A stretch of 64,000 nucleotides of DNA from Microvirga lotononidis (GTDB lineage: Bacteria; Pseudomonadota; Alphaproteobacteria; Rhizobiales; Beijerinckiaceae), in the NCBI RefSeq assembly GCF_034627025.1, contig NZ_CP141048.1, positions 1,438,001-1,502,000 on the forward strand, given 5' to 3'. Shown piece after piece: positions 54,354-63,564 of this stretch (position 1 is its first letter; the number at the start of each line of letters is the position of its first letter). Made by a program: the position numbers and the translations under genes. The notes beneath the pieces were generated by a model, which was not told where the DNA came from, did not search any database, and worked only from the letters and a program-made list of their open reading frames with translations.

Positions 54354-55034
54354 CTAGGCCTCGTCCGTTGCCGCCCGCTGGCGCGAGACGTAGCCGACGG
54401 CAAGCACCAGGGCGGCTCCGACGATGGCGATGGGGATCTCCGCCTTGTGGCTGAGTTCCTGGCCGAGTTGCCCGACGAGCCATGGATCGGAGATCAGCAT
54501 CTCCCCGGCGACCCAGCCCAGAAGCGCCGCTCCGGCCCAGACGAGCAGGGGGAACCGGTCCAGGAGCTTCATGATGAGGGCCGCGCCGGCCACGATGAGC
54601 GGAATGGAAATGGCGAGGCCGACGGCGAGCAGCACGGTGGAATCCTGCGCCACCGCTGCGATGGCCAAGACGTTGTCGAGGCTCATGACGGCATCGGCCA
54701 CCACGACGGTCCAGACCGCATGCCAGAGGCGGTCGGTTTCCTTCACGCCGCCCTCGTCGTCATCGCCGTGCAGGAGCTTCACGGCGATCCAGAGCAGGAG
54801 AAGCCCGCCGACGATCTTCAGGAAGGGCGTCGTCAGGAGCGCCGCGACGACGATGGTGAAAATGATGCGCAGGCCGACCGCCACGCCGGCACCGAGCACC
54901 ATGCCGATGCGGCGCTTGTCTTCCGGCAGGCCGCGGCAGGCCAGCGCAATGACGACGGCGTTGTCTCCGGACAGGATGATGTTGATCCAGACGATGCCGA
55001 GGAGTTTGAGGATTTGGGGAAAAAGGTCTTCCAT
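54354..55034 (-). CDS. TerC-family membrane protein
   Basis: A 226-residue integral membrane protein of the TerC family, thought to export metals such as manganese. About seven hydrophobic segments are visible. Two conserved acidic motifs characteristic of the family are present: [12 protein letters not shown] near residue 21 and [14 protein letters not shown] near residue 115. The ATG at 55032-55034 opens the first membrane helix; upstream in-frame sequence is rejected. No yybP-ykoY manganese riboswitch consensus was recognised upstream. Confidence 0.88.
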   Translation of the reverse strand: MEDLFPQILKLLGIVWINIILSGDNAVVIALACRGLPEDKRRIGMVLGAGVAVGLRIIFTIVVAALLTTPFLKIVGGLLLLWIAVKLLHGDDDEGGVKETDRLWHAVWTVVVADAVMSLDNVLAIAAVAQDSTVLLAVGLAISIPLIVAGAALIMKLLDRFPLLVWAGAALLGWVAGEMLISDPWLVGQLGQELSHKAEIPIAIVGAALVLAVGYVSRQRAATDEA

Positions 55035-55225
55035 AATGGGGAACTTGATTGGCCTTCGAGACGAACAGCGACCGGAGCTTGCCTGAAAATCCGGCCAGAC
55101 CTGGATGAAGGCATGGCCCTGCGGTTCGAAGGCGCTCGCGGAGAGAGGAAAGGCGCCGTTTCCGGCGCGCGACGCGATTGGCCCGCAGCCGTTTAGGCTA
55201 CGCATGCGGCCAAACTGAAGTCCGT

Positions 55226-55582
55226 TCAGAGCCGCGGGGGACCCGTCGCGCGTAAGGATCCCAGGAGGGCGACATTGCCGGATTGCGGGGGGAAGAGGCG
55301 GATGCCCAGCCCCGTCAAGCCTCTCGAACGGCAGGAAATGTCCCCGGGAAGGGCAGCGTCAGGGCTGCCCGGGTCATCCTTCCAGGTATCCGGACAGGAC
55401 TCCCCGTCGGTTTCGCCACCATCGGACAGGCCCGAGAGCGAAAGGGTCTCCTCGATCTGGATGAGGAAGGAAGTCCCGGAATTCGCATGATCGATGGCCG
55501 GCAGCCACGCAAGCAGGATCAGCCCGAGCAGTGCCTGCACGAAGGGAAGTGAAATGCGGGGTCGGGCCAATGCTCTGTCCAT
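55226..55582 (-). CDS. Doubtful hypothetical protein with one membrane segment
   Basis: A 118-residue frame with a hydrophobic segment near residues 13-30 (PFVQALLGLILLAWLPAI) and an acidic Ser/Gly region after it. The ATG at 55580-55582 has only a distant GGGAG upstream. Several frames overlap here on both strands, so coding is doubtful; the region between the TerC and NTF2-like genes may have no gene. Confidence 0.3.
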   Translation of the reverse strand: MDRALARPRISLPFVQALLGLILLAWLPAIDHANSGTSFLIQIEETLSLSGLSDGGETDGESCPDTWKDDPGSPDAALPGDISCRSRGLTGLGIRLFPPQSGNVALLGSLRATGPPRL

Positions 55583-55772
55583 TCGAGCGAAAGGGCTCCC
55601 AAGCGGCGAACCTCCCCTCCCTAACCCGACCGGCAGCCTCAGGGCAACCTGAGCGGACGCATGTGGGCCGAACGAATCTCTAGACCGAAATAGACATTGT
55701 GCAGGCGGCGGCTCGTGCCTCACCATTCCATGCGGGCGACTCGCTCAAGCTTGCTTTCCATAGGAGAGCTCA

Positions 55773-56192
55773 ATGGCAGCCCATGACGATCCTGTTTCCA
55801 TTCTCCGCGAAACCTACGCCCGGTGGGTCGACACCAGAGGCAGCGACTGCGAATGCTGGATGGATATCATCGCAGACGATGTTTCTCTCGGGTCGCTCGC
55901 CGAGGGGGCGCCGGAAGTCCCCTTCACCATGCGACGGACCAGCAAGTCCGGCGTGCGGGCCTATCTGGAAGACCTCATGCGCGACTGGGAGATGATCTCC
56001 CACAGCATGGGCGAGTTTATCGCTCAGGGCGACCGGATCGCCGTGGTCGGGCGGGCCGTCTGGCGCCACAAGGGGACGGGCAAGGTGGCGGACACCCGGA
56101 AGGTCGACATCTGGCGTTTCCATAACGGCAAGGCGGTCGATTTCGAGGAGTTTTACGACACCGCTGGGCTCATCGCCGCCGCGACGCCGTAA
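55773..56192 (+). CDS. NTF2/SnoaL-like fold protein
   Basis: A 139-residue protein with the cone-shaped NTF2/SnoaL fold. Features include WVDTRGSDCECWMDIIADDVSLGSLAEG near the N-terminus, where the helix and first strand form the pocket, and VDIWRFHNGKAVDFEEFYDT at the C-terminus, typical of this family. Such proteins range from isomerases to ligand binders, so the function is unknown. GGAGAG lies before the ATG. It is convergent with the RsuA-like gene, with only three bases between stops. Confidence 0.8.
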   Translation: MAAHDDPVSILRETYARWVDTRGSDCECWMDIIADDVSLGSLAEGAPEVPFTMRRTSKSGVRAYLEDLMRDWEMISHSMGEFIAQGDRIAVVGRAVWRHKGTGKVADTRKVDIWRFHNGKAVDFEEFYDTAGLIAAATP

Positions 56193-56195
56193 ACA

Positions 56196-56945
56196 TCACG
56201 CCCCTGTTGCAGGAGGCAGGAGAAGGGCGAGATCGGCCTCGCCGAGCAGACGATATTGTCCCGGCCCGAGATCCTCCGGCAGGCTCAATCCGCCGATCCG
56301 GTCGCGGTGCAGGGCCGCGACGTGATTGCCGACAGCCGCGAACATGCGCCTGACCTGGTGGTAGCGACCTTCCGTCAGGGTCAGGTAGGCGCTGGTCTCG
56401 GAGATCGCCTCCATCAGAGCGGGCAGGAGCGGCTTGTCCTCGCTCTCGAGCATCAGCGTCCCGGACGCGAAGATCTCGGCCTCGTCGCCACGCAGCGGGC
56501 GGTCGAGGTCGACCCGGTAGCGCTTGGAGATGTTGGCGCGGGGCGAAATGACCCGGTGCAGGAGGTTGCCGTCGTCGGTCATGAGCAGCAGCCCCGACGT
56601 GTCCTTGTCGAGCCGCCCGATGGTCGAGATCGCCGGGTCGCGCCGGCGCCACCGGTCCGGAAGCAGGCCGTAGACCAGGGGACCGGCTTCCTTGTGCGAG
56701 CAGGTGACACCCAAAGGCTTGTGCAGCATCAGGGCCAAGCCGGGGGGCGGATCGAGAGGCTTGTCCTGGATGCGCATCCGTTCCGAGAGGTCGCGCGTCA
56801 CGGCGATGCGCTGGTCGGCATCCTCGACTTCGGCCCCGTCCAGCGTGACGAGACCTGCATTGACCAGGGATTGCACCTCGCGGCGCGAGCCGTAGCCCAT
56901 GTTGGCGAGGAGGCGATCGAGGCGAAGCGTCGGGACCTTGCTCAT
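56196..56945 (-). CDS. RsuA-family rRNA pseudouridine synthase
   Basis: A 249-residue pseudouridine synthase. An S4 RNA-binding domain spans residues 5-50 (LRLDRLLANMGYGSRREVQ), followed by the catalytic domain with the active-site aspartate in GRLDKDTSGLLLMT near residue 112 and a GRYHQVRRM block near residue 205. The family isomerises uridines in 16S or 23S rRNA; E. coli RsuA acts on U516. The ATG at 56943-56945 overlaps the methyltransferase stop (ATGA). Confidence 0.92.
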   Translation of the reverse strand: MSKVPTLRLDRLLANMGYGSRREVQSLVNAGLVTLDGAEVEDADQRIAVTRDLSERMRIQDKPLDPPPGLALMLHKPLGVTCSHKEAGPLVYGLLPDRWRRRDPAISTIGRLDKDTSGLLLMTDDGNLLHRVISPRANISKRYRVDLDRPLRGDEAEIFASGTLMLESEDKPLLPALMEAISETSAYLTLTEGRYHQVRRMFAAVGNHVAALHRDRIGGLSLPEDLGPGQYRLLGEADLALLLPPATGA

Positions 56946-57871
56946 TTGGCGGCCTCGTAGATCTTGTACCCGTTCGCTTCGGCCTTCGGCGTCACCCGCT
57001 TGAACAGGCTCGTCAGCACAGCCTCGTAGGGCAGGTGACGGTTGGCGACGAGCCAGAGCACGCCGCCCGGCCGGAGAGCTTCCGCAGCCCGGCGAATGAA
57101 CGCCTGGCCCAGGCTCTGGTCCTCGGCGCCGCCGTCGTGGAAAGGCGGGTTCATCACGAGGAAATCGAGTCCCTTCAATCCGGTGCCGCTGCGGATGTCG
57201 GCCCATCGCAGCTCCACCCGCGGGTCGTCGATGTTCAGAGCCGCCATGTCCACGGCCCGACGGTCGATATCGATCATGGCGAGGTGCTCGACCTTGGGCG
57301 AGGCCAGGATCGCACGGGCCAGTATCCCGATACCGCAGCCGAAATCCGCCCCGCGACCGCTCAAGGCAGGCAGGTTCTGCTCCAGCAGGGCACTGCCGGG
57401 ATCGAGGCGGTTCCAGCTGAACACGCCGGGCCAGGTCCAGAGATCCAAGGTTTCGTCCAGGCGAGGCCCGCCCTCGGCCAGGGCGTTATCGAGGCCGGAA
57501 ACAAGGGCGGGCCGCACACAGGCGCAGATGCGGTGATGACGGCGAGAGGTCTCAGCGACATCGCAGCCGAACGCCTTGAGTTCCTTGGCGATCCGGGATC
57601 CGCCCTTGTCCTTGGGGGCGAGGACCGTCAGGGACCCGCCGGCTGCGAGCGCCCGCAGGGCCAGGGCGACGGTGTAGCGCCGCTCCACCGTGCCGGGCGG
57701 GGCGAGCATGACCATGGTGTCGAGAGACCCGTTCTCCCGCTCTTCCAGACGTTTGGAGCCGGGGATCAATGGCGAAAACTGAACGGCCCCTTCCGGGGTC
57801 TCGGCCAACTCGGCCGGTGGCGTCCCGTAGACGCCTCTTGATGTCGTGACTTGCAAAGTGACTGAGCCCAC
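56942..57871 (-). CDS. RsmC-like class I SAM-dependent methyltransferase
   Basis: A 309-residue protein with two tandem methyltransferase domains. An N-terminal non-catalytic half precedes a C-terminal catalytic half with the SAM motif DFGCGIGILARAIL near residue 175 and the catalytic NPPF motif near residue 238, as in 16S rRNA guanine methyltransferase RsmC. No ATG lies near the family start; a GTG at 57869-57871, a TTG at 57854-57856 and a TTG at 57947-57949 are the choices, and the GTG is used here with low certainty. It overlaps the RsuA-like gene by four bases, so the two rRNA-modifying enzymes are co-translated. Confidence 0.85.
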   Translation of the reverse strand: MGSVTLQVTTSRGVYGTPPAELAETPEGAVQFSPLIPGSKRLEERENGSLDTMVMLAPPGTVERRYTVALALRALAAGGSLTVLAPKDKGGSRIAKELKAFGCDVAETSRRHHRICACVRPALVSGLDNALAEGGPRLDETLDLWTWPGVFSWNRLDPGSALLEQNLPALSGRGADFGCGIGILARAILASPKVEHLAMIDIDRRAVDMAALNIDDPRVELRWADIRSGTGLKGLDFLVMNPPFHDGGAEDQSLGQAFIRRAAEALRPGGVLWLVANRHLPYEAVLTSLFKRVTPKAEANGYKIYEAAK

Positions 57872-57917
57872 GCTGAACGCAGGCGTTCTTAATATGCCGC
57901 GATCCGGAAGGTAAGCC

Positions 57918-58136
57918 TCAATGGCCCTGCCGGGCCTGCTTTGCCGCAACTGCGCGGATCTCCGATTCGCCGACCGCGCGCTGGGTGCCGCTCAGGGTAT
58001 CGCGGATCCGGTAGCCCAGCTCGCCGCTGCTGTTCTCCGGCATCAGGCGAACGATCTCATAGGTCCCGCTCGTACGGTCCGCGAAATGGGCGGCAGCGGC
58101 ATGAACGAGCTGACCCATGGTGAATTTATGGCTCAC
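57918..58136 (-). CDS. Small conserved hypothetical protein, GTG start
   Basis: A 72-residue protein, starting at a GTG (58134-58136) eight bases after AAGGA. It begins MSHKFTMGQLVHAAAAHFADRTSGTYEIVRLMPE and continues with GELGYRIRD and a polar C-terminus. This pattern, a beta-rich core with EIVRLMP, recurs in small Rhizobiales proteins of unknown function. It lies immediately downstream of the cold-shock gene terminator and is read on the same strand. Confidence 0.65.
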   Translation of the reverse strand: MSHKFTMGQLVHAAAAHFADRTSGTYEIVRLMPENSSGELGYRIRDTLSGTQRAVGESEIRAVAAKQARQGH

Positions 58137-58162
58137 GGAAAATTCCTTTCGGGAAAAAGCAA

Positions 58163-58187
58163 AAAGCCGCCCTCGAAGGGCGGCTTT
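58163..58187 (-). terminator. Intrinsic terminator after the cold-shock gene
   Basis: AAAGCCGCCC and GGGCGGCTTT form a perfect 10-bp stem with a 5-base loop 38 bases after the cold-shock stop. On the minus strand it is followed by a T-rich tract (TTTTTGCTTTTT). This is a good rho-independent terminator, ending 26 bases before the next gene's GTG. Confidence 0.85.
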
Positions 58188-58225
58188 GAGAGGCTGCGCG
58201 GAGGCTGGGCCTGTTCCAACGGATG

Positions 58226-58435
58226 TTACGCCGTTTGGATGTTGTTGACGGCGACCTTGCCGGAGCGGCGGTCTTCGGCGGTGTCGAAGGACACCTTCTG
58301 GCCTTCGCGCAGGCCGCGGATGCCGGCACGCTCGAGAGCGGTCGCGTGGACGAACACGTCCTTGCTGCCATCGTCCGGCTGGATGAAGCCGAAGCCCTTT
58401 TGATCGTTGTAGAACTTTACGGTGCCCGAAATCAT
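58226..58435 (-). CDS. Cold-shock protein (CspA family)
   Basis: A 69-residue single CSD domain. RNA-binding motifs RNP1 (KGFGFIQPD, residues 13-21) and RNP2 (VFVHATAL, near residue 27) are intact. These small proteins melt RNA structure and aid translation in the cold and in growth transitions. AAGGA lies nine bases before the ATG at 58433-58435. The long 5' region (58436-58720, no gene) is typical of cold-shock mRNAs with regulatory leaders. Confidence 0.95.
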   Translation of the reverse strand: MISGTVKFYNDQKGFGFIQPDDGSKDVFVHATALERAGIRGLREGQKVSFDTAEDRRSGKVAVNNIQTA

Positions 58436-58720
58436 GGGAATATCCTTGGTTAGGCTTGGTGTGCACGTGAGCAAGGGGCATGCATTCGCACGCCCGCACA
58501 CTCGGGTTCGTCGATGTTTGGGAAGAGTGTCTGAACGTGCGCCTGGAAGGCCAAGGCGAAACGGCCCGATTGTCCGGCCAAATGTCGATATTCTCCATGT
58601 AGTGCCGACTTGCGGCGAATACAAGGCGGCCGAACGCAAAAGCAGGCAGCCTTCTCTGGCCTGCGCAGAGGCTAGCCCCGCAGCCACCGGCTTTTACCGT
58701 CGCTTTTGGAACGGTTTGCC

Positions 58721-59062
58721 TCAGTACTTCAGCCGCAACGCCTGAACGCTCGCTCCGCCGTCGGCGCAGTAGATCCGAGCCCGCGGGCAGTAGGAAACAT
58801 AGGCCGTTGTCGGGCAATAGGTCTGCATGAAGCTCTCGTCGATGGCGCAGGTCACGTGAACGCGGTAGAAGCCCTGCGGGCCGCTCGGCGCATCGTGCAG
58901 GACCGAATAGCCCAGTCCCTGATCGGCAAGCCGGGCGATGGCGCGGTCCGGCTGGATCCGGGTGGTGGTCGTGTACCGGGACACCGTCGTCATATCGGCC
59001 GCCTGGGCCGCCGAACCCGCCAGACCGGTCGCCAGTGCGATTCCTATCAAAACCTGCTTCAT
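58721..59062 (-). CDS. Exported cysteine-containing hypothetical protein
   Basis: A 113-residue exported protein. Signal peptide residues 1-21 end SAAQAAD. The mature part has four cysteines, including CAIDESFMQTYCPTTAYVSYC and RIYCADGG, suggesting disulfides. It resembles small secreted proteins in Methylobacteriaceae; no known domain is recognised. It lies 285 bases upstream of the cold-shock gene on the same strand. Confidence 0.68.
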   Translation of the reverse strand: MKQVLIGIALATGLAGSAAQAADMTTVSRYTTTTRIQPDRAIARLADQGLGYSVLHDAPSGPQGFYRVHVTCAIDESFMQTYCPTTAYVSYCPRARIYCADGGASVQALRLKY

Positions 59063-59291
59063 GCTGCGCCTCGCTGCCGTTCCCCAAAGACCGGTTCGCT
59101 CCGCCCGGGACCGGCGGGAGGAACCTCTCGGGGATAATGCAAAGCTGTCGTCCGGGATCCATCGGGCGTCTCTACGAAAGGTTAACCACGCTCCCTGCTG
59201 AGGCCCTCCCCGGACCGGACTTTAAGCAACCGGTAGGATCTTGTGCTCGATAAACGCGGCCAGTTGTTAAGCGTAAACCGACCAGGATCCC

Positions 59292-59576
59292 ATGCATCAC
59301 ATCCATCTTGCTGAGGGTATGCGGCTTCGTTTTCCGGCGCGGAGCGCCGACTTCGATCAGGGCGTCGAGATCGGCATCGTGGCCGCGCTGATGAGCCAGG
59401 ATCTGATGGAATTCTCCCGCAAGATCTCGAACGAGAACCTCGGTCAGGTGCGAGCCCTGGTGGAGCAGTTCGGCTACCGCCTCGTCGAGGGCCAGGCGGA
59501 CGGGGAGTTCGTGGAACTCAATTTCTACAGCCGCACGGCGCGCCCGCGCCTGCGCGTCGTTCACTCGGGAACCTGA
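59292..59576 (+). CDS. Conserved hypothetical protein, 94 residues
   Basis: A 94-residue protein, rich in helix-forming residues, beginning MHHIHLAEGMRLRFPARSADFDQGVEIG and with an LVEGQADGEFVELNFYSR C-terminal half. Its size and lack of signal peptide suggest a cytoplasmic regulator or adaptor, but no family is recognised. It is convergent with the DMT transporter gene, six bases between stops. Confidence 0.62.
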   Translation: MHHIHLAEGMRLRFPARSADFDQGVEIGIVAALMSQDLMEFSRKISNENLGQVRALVEQFGYRLVEGQADGEFVELNFYSRTARPRLRVVHSGT

Positions 59577-59582
59577 TCGGGA

Positions 59583-60509
59583 TCAGGCGGAAAACTTCCT
59601 CTGCAGGGCGCGGATGCGCTCGCGATAGGCCGTGTAGAAGCCGCTCATGCAGATGAGGCCGGCGCCCGCGATCGTCCAGGAATCCGGCAGCGACCCGAAC
59701 ACCAGGTATCCGAGCGTGCCCGCCCAGATCAGCTGAACATAGGAAAAGGGCGCGATCAGCGACGCATTGCCATGACGATAGGCCATGACCACGAACCAAT
59801 GGCCGATGGCGAACAGAACGCCCATGCACAGCCCCAGCGCGATCTCTGTTCCATTCGGCATCACCCAGTGGAAGGGCATGAGCGCGCTCAGAACGATGCT
59901 GCCGACGGAGGCTGAATAGGCGAGCGTCGTGAGCGCGTGGTCGCCGGTGATCTTTCGGGTGACGACGGCGCCGACGGCCCAGCTCGATGCGCTGACGATG
60001 GGCAGGAAGGCGGCGGGCTGGAAGGAGCCCGTTCCGGGCCGCACCACGATCATCACGCCGATCAACCCGATCGCCGCTGCCGTCCAGCGACGCCACCCGA
60101 CGGTTTCTCCCAGAAACAAAACCGACAGGGCCATGATCAGGATCGGAGACACGAAGAAGATCGCGGTCGCATCGGCCACGGGCAGATGAGGCAGGCTCTG
60201 GATGAACATGATGGAGGAGCCCACCATGCCCAGGCCCCGGACCACCTGGAGACTGGGCCGCTGGGATCGGAACAGGGTCGGCCCACCCTTGATCAGCACG
60301 ACGGGAATGATGACGAGCGCGAAAGTGACGTAGCGCATCCAGGCCACTTCCGGTGGCGGCAGGGTGGAGGCGAGCTGCTTGGTGATGACGTCGGCTACGG
60401 AGAACACCACCGTGGAGGCGATCAGGAACAGGATGCCCCGCAGCGGGGAGGCGGGCGCGCCGGGCGTCGCTGGCGCCGCGTTTTCCCGAGCAGCGGAGGC
60501 GGAGGTCAT
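59583..60509 (-). CDS. DMT-superfamily (EamA) transporter
   Basis: A 308-residue membrane protein with two EamA domains and about ten helices (first segment GILFLIASTVVFSVADVITKQ near residue 24). The family exports amino acids, metabolites or drugs. A longer in-frame start exists; the ATG at 60507-60509 gives a short N-terminal tail before the first helix and is preferred, but its ribosome-binding site is weak. The substrate cannot be read from the sequence. Confidence 0.85.
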   Translation of the reverse strand: MTSASAARENAAPATPGAPASPLRGILFLIASTVVFSVADVITKQLASTLPPPEVAWMRYVTFALVIIPVVLIKGGPTLFRSQRPSLQVVRGLGMVGSSIMFIQSLPHLPVADATAIFFVSPILIMALSVLFLGETVGWRRWTAAAIGLIGVMIVVRPGTGSFQPAAFLPIVSASSWAVGAVVTRKITGDHALTTLAYSASVGSIVLSALMPFHWVMPNGTEIALGLCMGVLFAIGHWFVVMAYRHGNASLIAPFSYVQLIWAGTLGYLVFGSLPDSWTIAGAGLICMSGFYTAYRERIRALQRKFSA

Positions 60510-60766
60510 GAAGCGCTCAAAAATGAGGCTCGCGCGACGATGCGGCGAGCCTGAGGGTCTCAAAGAGAGGAGGTAATCGAAACGCATAAAATACCGTTTC
60601 CTCCTCAAGAGAAGTGCAAAGACGGCACATGGTCCATGCTCTCAGTGAATGGATCGCTTCATCCACTGGCTTACACGTGCGTCTTGAGCATAATGACATC
60701 GAGGCTGCCCCTGACCCCGGGGTCGGCCGAGCAAGGCCTGCGTCATCGGCAGGGCGGAAAGAATCC

Positions 60767-61999
60767 ATGCAGGACCCATTGCCGGAAACACCGAGCCGCC
60801 TGGTGAGCGGAACGCCTGCCTTTCGCCGATTGAACCTCGCCTTGTTCGCGGCCGGCTTCTCGACCTTTGCGATCCTTTACTGCGTCCAGCCCCTGCTGCC
60901 GGAATTCTCGCAGGAATTCCATGTCAGTGCGGCGGTCAGCAGCCTGTCCCTGTCGCTCTCGACCGGCCTTCTCGCGGTCGCGATGCTGGTGGCCGGCTCC
61001 CTGTCGGAGGTCTGGGGACGCAAACCCGTCATGGTGGCCTCGCTGTTCGCCTCGGCGTTCCTGACCCTCTTGTCCGCAGCAGCCCCGAACTGGACGAGCC
61101 TGCTCCTCGCCCGCATGGCGATCGGCATCACCCTGAGCGGCCTTCCCGCGGTCGCCATGGCTTATGTGAGCGAGGAAGTGGACCCGAAATCCATCGGTCT
61201 TGCCATGGGGCTCTTCATCGGCGGCAATGCGGTCGGCGGCATGGCCGGGCGCATCATCAGCGGCGTGCTGACGGATCTCGGCTCCTGGCGCGTCGCCATC
61301 GGGCTGATCGGCGCCGTGGGCCTGGCCTCGGCCCTTGCGGCCTGGCGCAGCCTGCCGGCTTCGGCTCATTTTCATCCCCGCCCGGCCCGCCCGCGGCAGT
61401 TGCTGCGTTCCTTCGGCGAGCACCTGCGCGACCCGGGCCTGCGCGCCCTGTTCGCGGAAGCCTTCCTGCTCATGGGCGGGTTCGTGACGATCTACAACTA
61501 TCTCGGCTATCGCCTGACCGAGCCTCCCTATTCCCTGAGTCAATCGGCCATCGGGGCGATCTTCTCCGCCTACCTGATCGGCACCTTGAGTTCGGCCTGG
61601 ATCGGGGAGCTCGCCGGACGCCTGGGCCGCAGGCGGGTTCTGTGGGCCATGATCGCGATCATGATCGCCGGCGTGATGCTCACGCTCTTCCATCACTTGG
61701 CCCTCATCCTGGCCGGGATCGTGGCCGTCACCTTCGGCTTCTTCGGCGCCCATTCGATCGCCAGCAGCTGGGTCGGCAACCGGGCTCTCGGCGCGAAGGC
61801 GCAGGCCTCGGCCCTGTACCTGTTCTGCTATTATCTCGGCTCCAGCGCCATCGGCACCCTGGGCGGCGTATTCTGGACCCATGGGGGCTGGCCCGGCGTC
61901 GCGGCCCTCGTGACCGTCCTGCTGATCGCGGCGCTCGTTCTGTCCCTTCGACTGATGGTTCTTGCCCCAAGGGAATCCAAGCTGCCGCCTGGGCAATAA
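60767..61999 (+). CDS. Major facilitator superfamily transporter (YnfM type)
   Basis: A 410-residue MFS exporter of the drug:H+ antiporter 1 group with twelve predicted helices. The loop motif GSLSEVWGRKPVM near residue 77 is the A motif of this group. The first helix starts FAAGFSTFAILYCVQPLLP, typical of YnfM-like efflux proteins. The ATG at 60767 has GGAAAG upstream; an in-frame extension of 51 codons is rejected. It is divergent from the DMT transporter, with a 257-base gap holding both promoters. Confidence 0.88.
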   Translation: MQDPLPETPSRLVSGTPAFRRLNLALFAAGFSTFAILYCVQPLLPEFSQEFHVSAAVSSLSLSLSTGLLAVAMLVAGSLSEVWGRKPVMVASLFASAFLTLLSAAAPNWTSLLLARMAIGITLSGLPAVAMAYVSEEVDPKSIGLAMGLFIGGNAVGGMAGRIISGVLTDLGSWRVAIGLIGAVGLASALAAWRSLPASAHFHPRPARPRQLLRSFGEHLRDPGLRALFAEAFLLMGGFVTIYNYLGYRLTEPPYSLSQSAIGAIFSAYLIGTLSSAWIGELAGRLGRRRVLWAMIAIMIAGVMLTLFHHLALILAGIVAVTFGFFGAHSIASSWVGNRALGAKAQASALYLFCYYLGSSAIGTLGGVFWTHGGWPGVAALVTVLLIAALVLSLRLMVLAPRESKLPPGQ

Positions 62000-62210
62000 A
62001 AATCCTGGCGAACCCAAGTAATGACGCGTCAGATTATTTAGGTACAATTCGACATTGTCCCGACACCGGGAATGTTCAGCATAGATTAACTGAATAGCCT
62101 CTCTCGATACTCAGGCTATACCCGATTAGAGGCAGATAAACATATCGTCTTAATGTTGCCCTATTAGCCTTCATTTTGCAGCCCATCGATAACAATCAAG
62201 GGAATGCATT

Positions 62211-62600
62211 GTGGATCAACGCAAGGTATCGCTCGCAATCGCAAGTCTGTTCATCTCCGGGTCGACGATCTTCTTACCTCACACAGCTTCCGCCGAGCCG
62301 GCGGGATCTTCCGGAAAAGTCATTCAGAGCGGCCGCGCTTCCTGGTATGGGCCGGGCTTCCACGGCCGGCGGACCGCGAGCGGCGAAACCTTCAACACCA
62401 ACGATCTGACCGCCGCGCACCGCACCCTGCCCTTCGGCACGAAGGTCCGGGTCGTGAACAAGAAGACTGGCAGATCAGTGGTCGTGCGTATCAACGACCG
62501 TGGTCCATATGCCCACGGCCGCGTCATCGACCTGTCGAAAGCCTCCGCGCAGGCGATCGGCCTCTCCGGCGTCGCCTCGGTCGACGTCGCCCAGCTTTAA
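62211..62600 (+). CDS. rlpA: RlpA-family septal lytic transglycosylase-like protein
   Basis: A 129-residue exported protein, starting at GTG 62211, with a signal peptide (residues 1-28, ending ASAE) and a double-psi beta-barrel domain. RlpA motifs are visible: GRASWYGPGFHGRRTASGE near residue 42, LPFGTKVRVVN near residue 73, and INDRGPY near residue 94, with the catalytic aspartate. RlpA cleaves peptidoglycan during division. It lacks the SPOR domain of longer RlpA proteins. The 211-base upstream gap has nothing recognised. Confidence 0.88.
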   Translation: MDQRKVSLAIASLFISGSTIFLPHTASAEPAGSSGKVIQSGRASWYGPGFHGRRTASGETFNTNDLTAAHRTLPFGTKVRVVNKKTGRSVVVRINDRGPYAHGRVIDLSKASAQAIGLSGVASVDVAQL

Positions 62601-62769
62601 GGGCCGGCTTTCGAGCCCATCGTTTATTTCATCACCCGTTCATTTCACGACTGAATTATTGCCAACTGCCCCGGCGGGCCTCTCCTGCCGGGGCGGATCA
62701 TGGAACCGACAAGCCTTTTACCCGCTTTTCCCCGGTCCCTTTCTCTCTAGAAGAGGCCTTTTGGAACGC

Positions 62770-63564
62770 ATGCAGATCGGCCGGTCGCTGACATCGATAA
62801 CCGCCCTCCTGACGCTTACCGCGGCTGTCTCCCCCATGGCTGCCGCGCAGACGGGGCGGACTTGGGTCGATCCTCCGGCCCAGGTCGGACCGGCGCCGAC
62901 CCCGGCGCCCGCCCCTCAGGCCCCGCAGCCCGAAAGCCCTCCGGCACAGGCCGCACCGCCCCCTCCCGCGCCGTCGGTTCCGCCCGCGCGGACGGCCCAG
63001 CCGCAGGAGCCGGTCGCCAAACCCGAGCCCCCGACGTCAGCGCAGACCGAACCGCCACCTGCGGCCAAGCCCTCGGCGCCGACCGTCGCTGCTCAGCCGC
63101 GCCAGGAGCCGGAGAGCGACAGGCGCTCCACCCGGGCCGCGGCCGCGCGGGACTTCGCCGTCGAGTACCTCGAATCCTGGTCCGCCTCGAACGACGTCGC
63201 CCTCGAGGCCACGGCCGCCTTCTATGCGCCGCGCATTCTCTTCCACGGGCGCGAGATGACCATGAAGCGGCTCTTCAACGAGAAGCGCCGTTTCGCCCAG
63301 CGCTGGCCGGAACGCGATTATCGTCCGCGCCAGGATGCCATCGGGGCCACGTGCAACCCGGCGGGCGAAGTCTGCACGGTGCATGCGGTGTTCGACTTCA
63401 AGGCCACGAGCCCCAAACGGCGACGCGTGTCGCAGGGTACCGGCGCCCTTCAGCTCATTGTAAACTTCATCGGCGACAGACCGGTCATTGTCGCGGAACA
63501 CAGCACCCTGCTCGGCCAGGAGCGCAGGGGAAATCTCGCCCAGGAGGGTGTCTCGCATGATTGA
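62770..63564 (+). CDS. Exported protein with Pro-rich linker and NTF2-like C-terminal domain
   Basis: A 264-residue exported protein. A signal peptide spans residues 1-25 (ending MAAAQ), followed by a Pro/Ala-rich linker (about 35-115) and a C-terminal domain (about 125-250) with FAVEYLESWSASNDVALEATAAFYAPRILFHG, reminiscent of NTF2-like folds found in bacterial envelope proteins. It may bind a periplasmic ligand; function unknown. A TTG nine bases upstream is an alternative start. It overlaps the next gene by eight bases. Confidence 0.72.
   Translation: MQIGRSLTSITALLTLTAAVSPMAAAQTGRTWVDPPAQVGPAPTPAPAPQAPQPESPPAQAAPPPPAPSVPPARTAQPQEPVAKPEPPTSAQTEPPPAAKPSAPTVAAQPRQEPESDRRSTRAAAARDFAVEYLESWSASNDVALEATAAFYAPRILFHGREMTMKRLFNEKRRFAQRWPERDYRPRQDAIGATCNPAGEVCTVHAVFDFKATSPKRRRVSQGTGALQLIVNFIGDRPVIVAEHSTLLGQERRGNLAQEGVSHD

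Noticed and set aside
55035..55205. yybP-ykoY manganese riboswitch upstream of the TerC gene
   Set aside because: The conserved loops of the aptamer were not found; only a GC-rich hairpin (55153-55168) is present.
57918..59162. A 414-residue minus-strand frame read as one gene
   Set aside because: It crosses the cold-shock gene, its terminator and an exported-protein gene in other frames. Only the last 72 codons, with a GTG and ribosome-binding site, look real.
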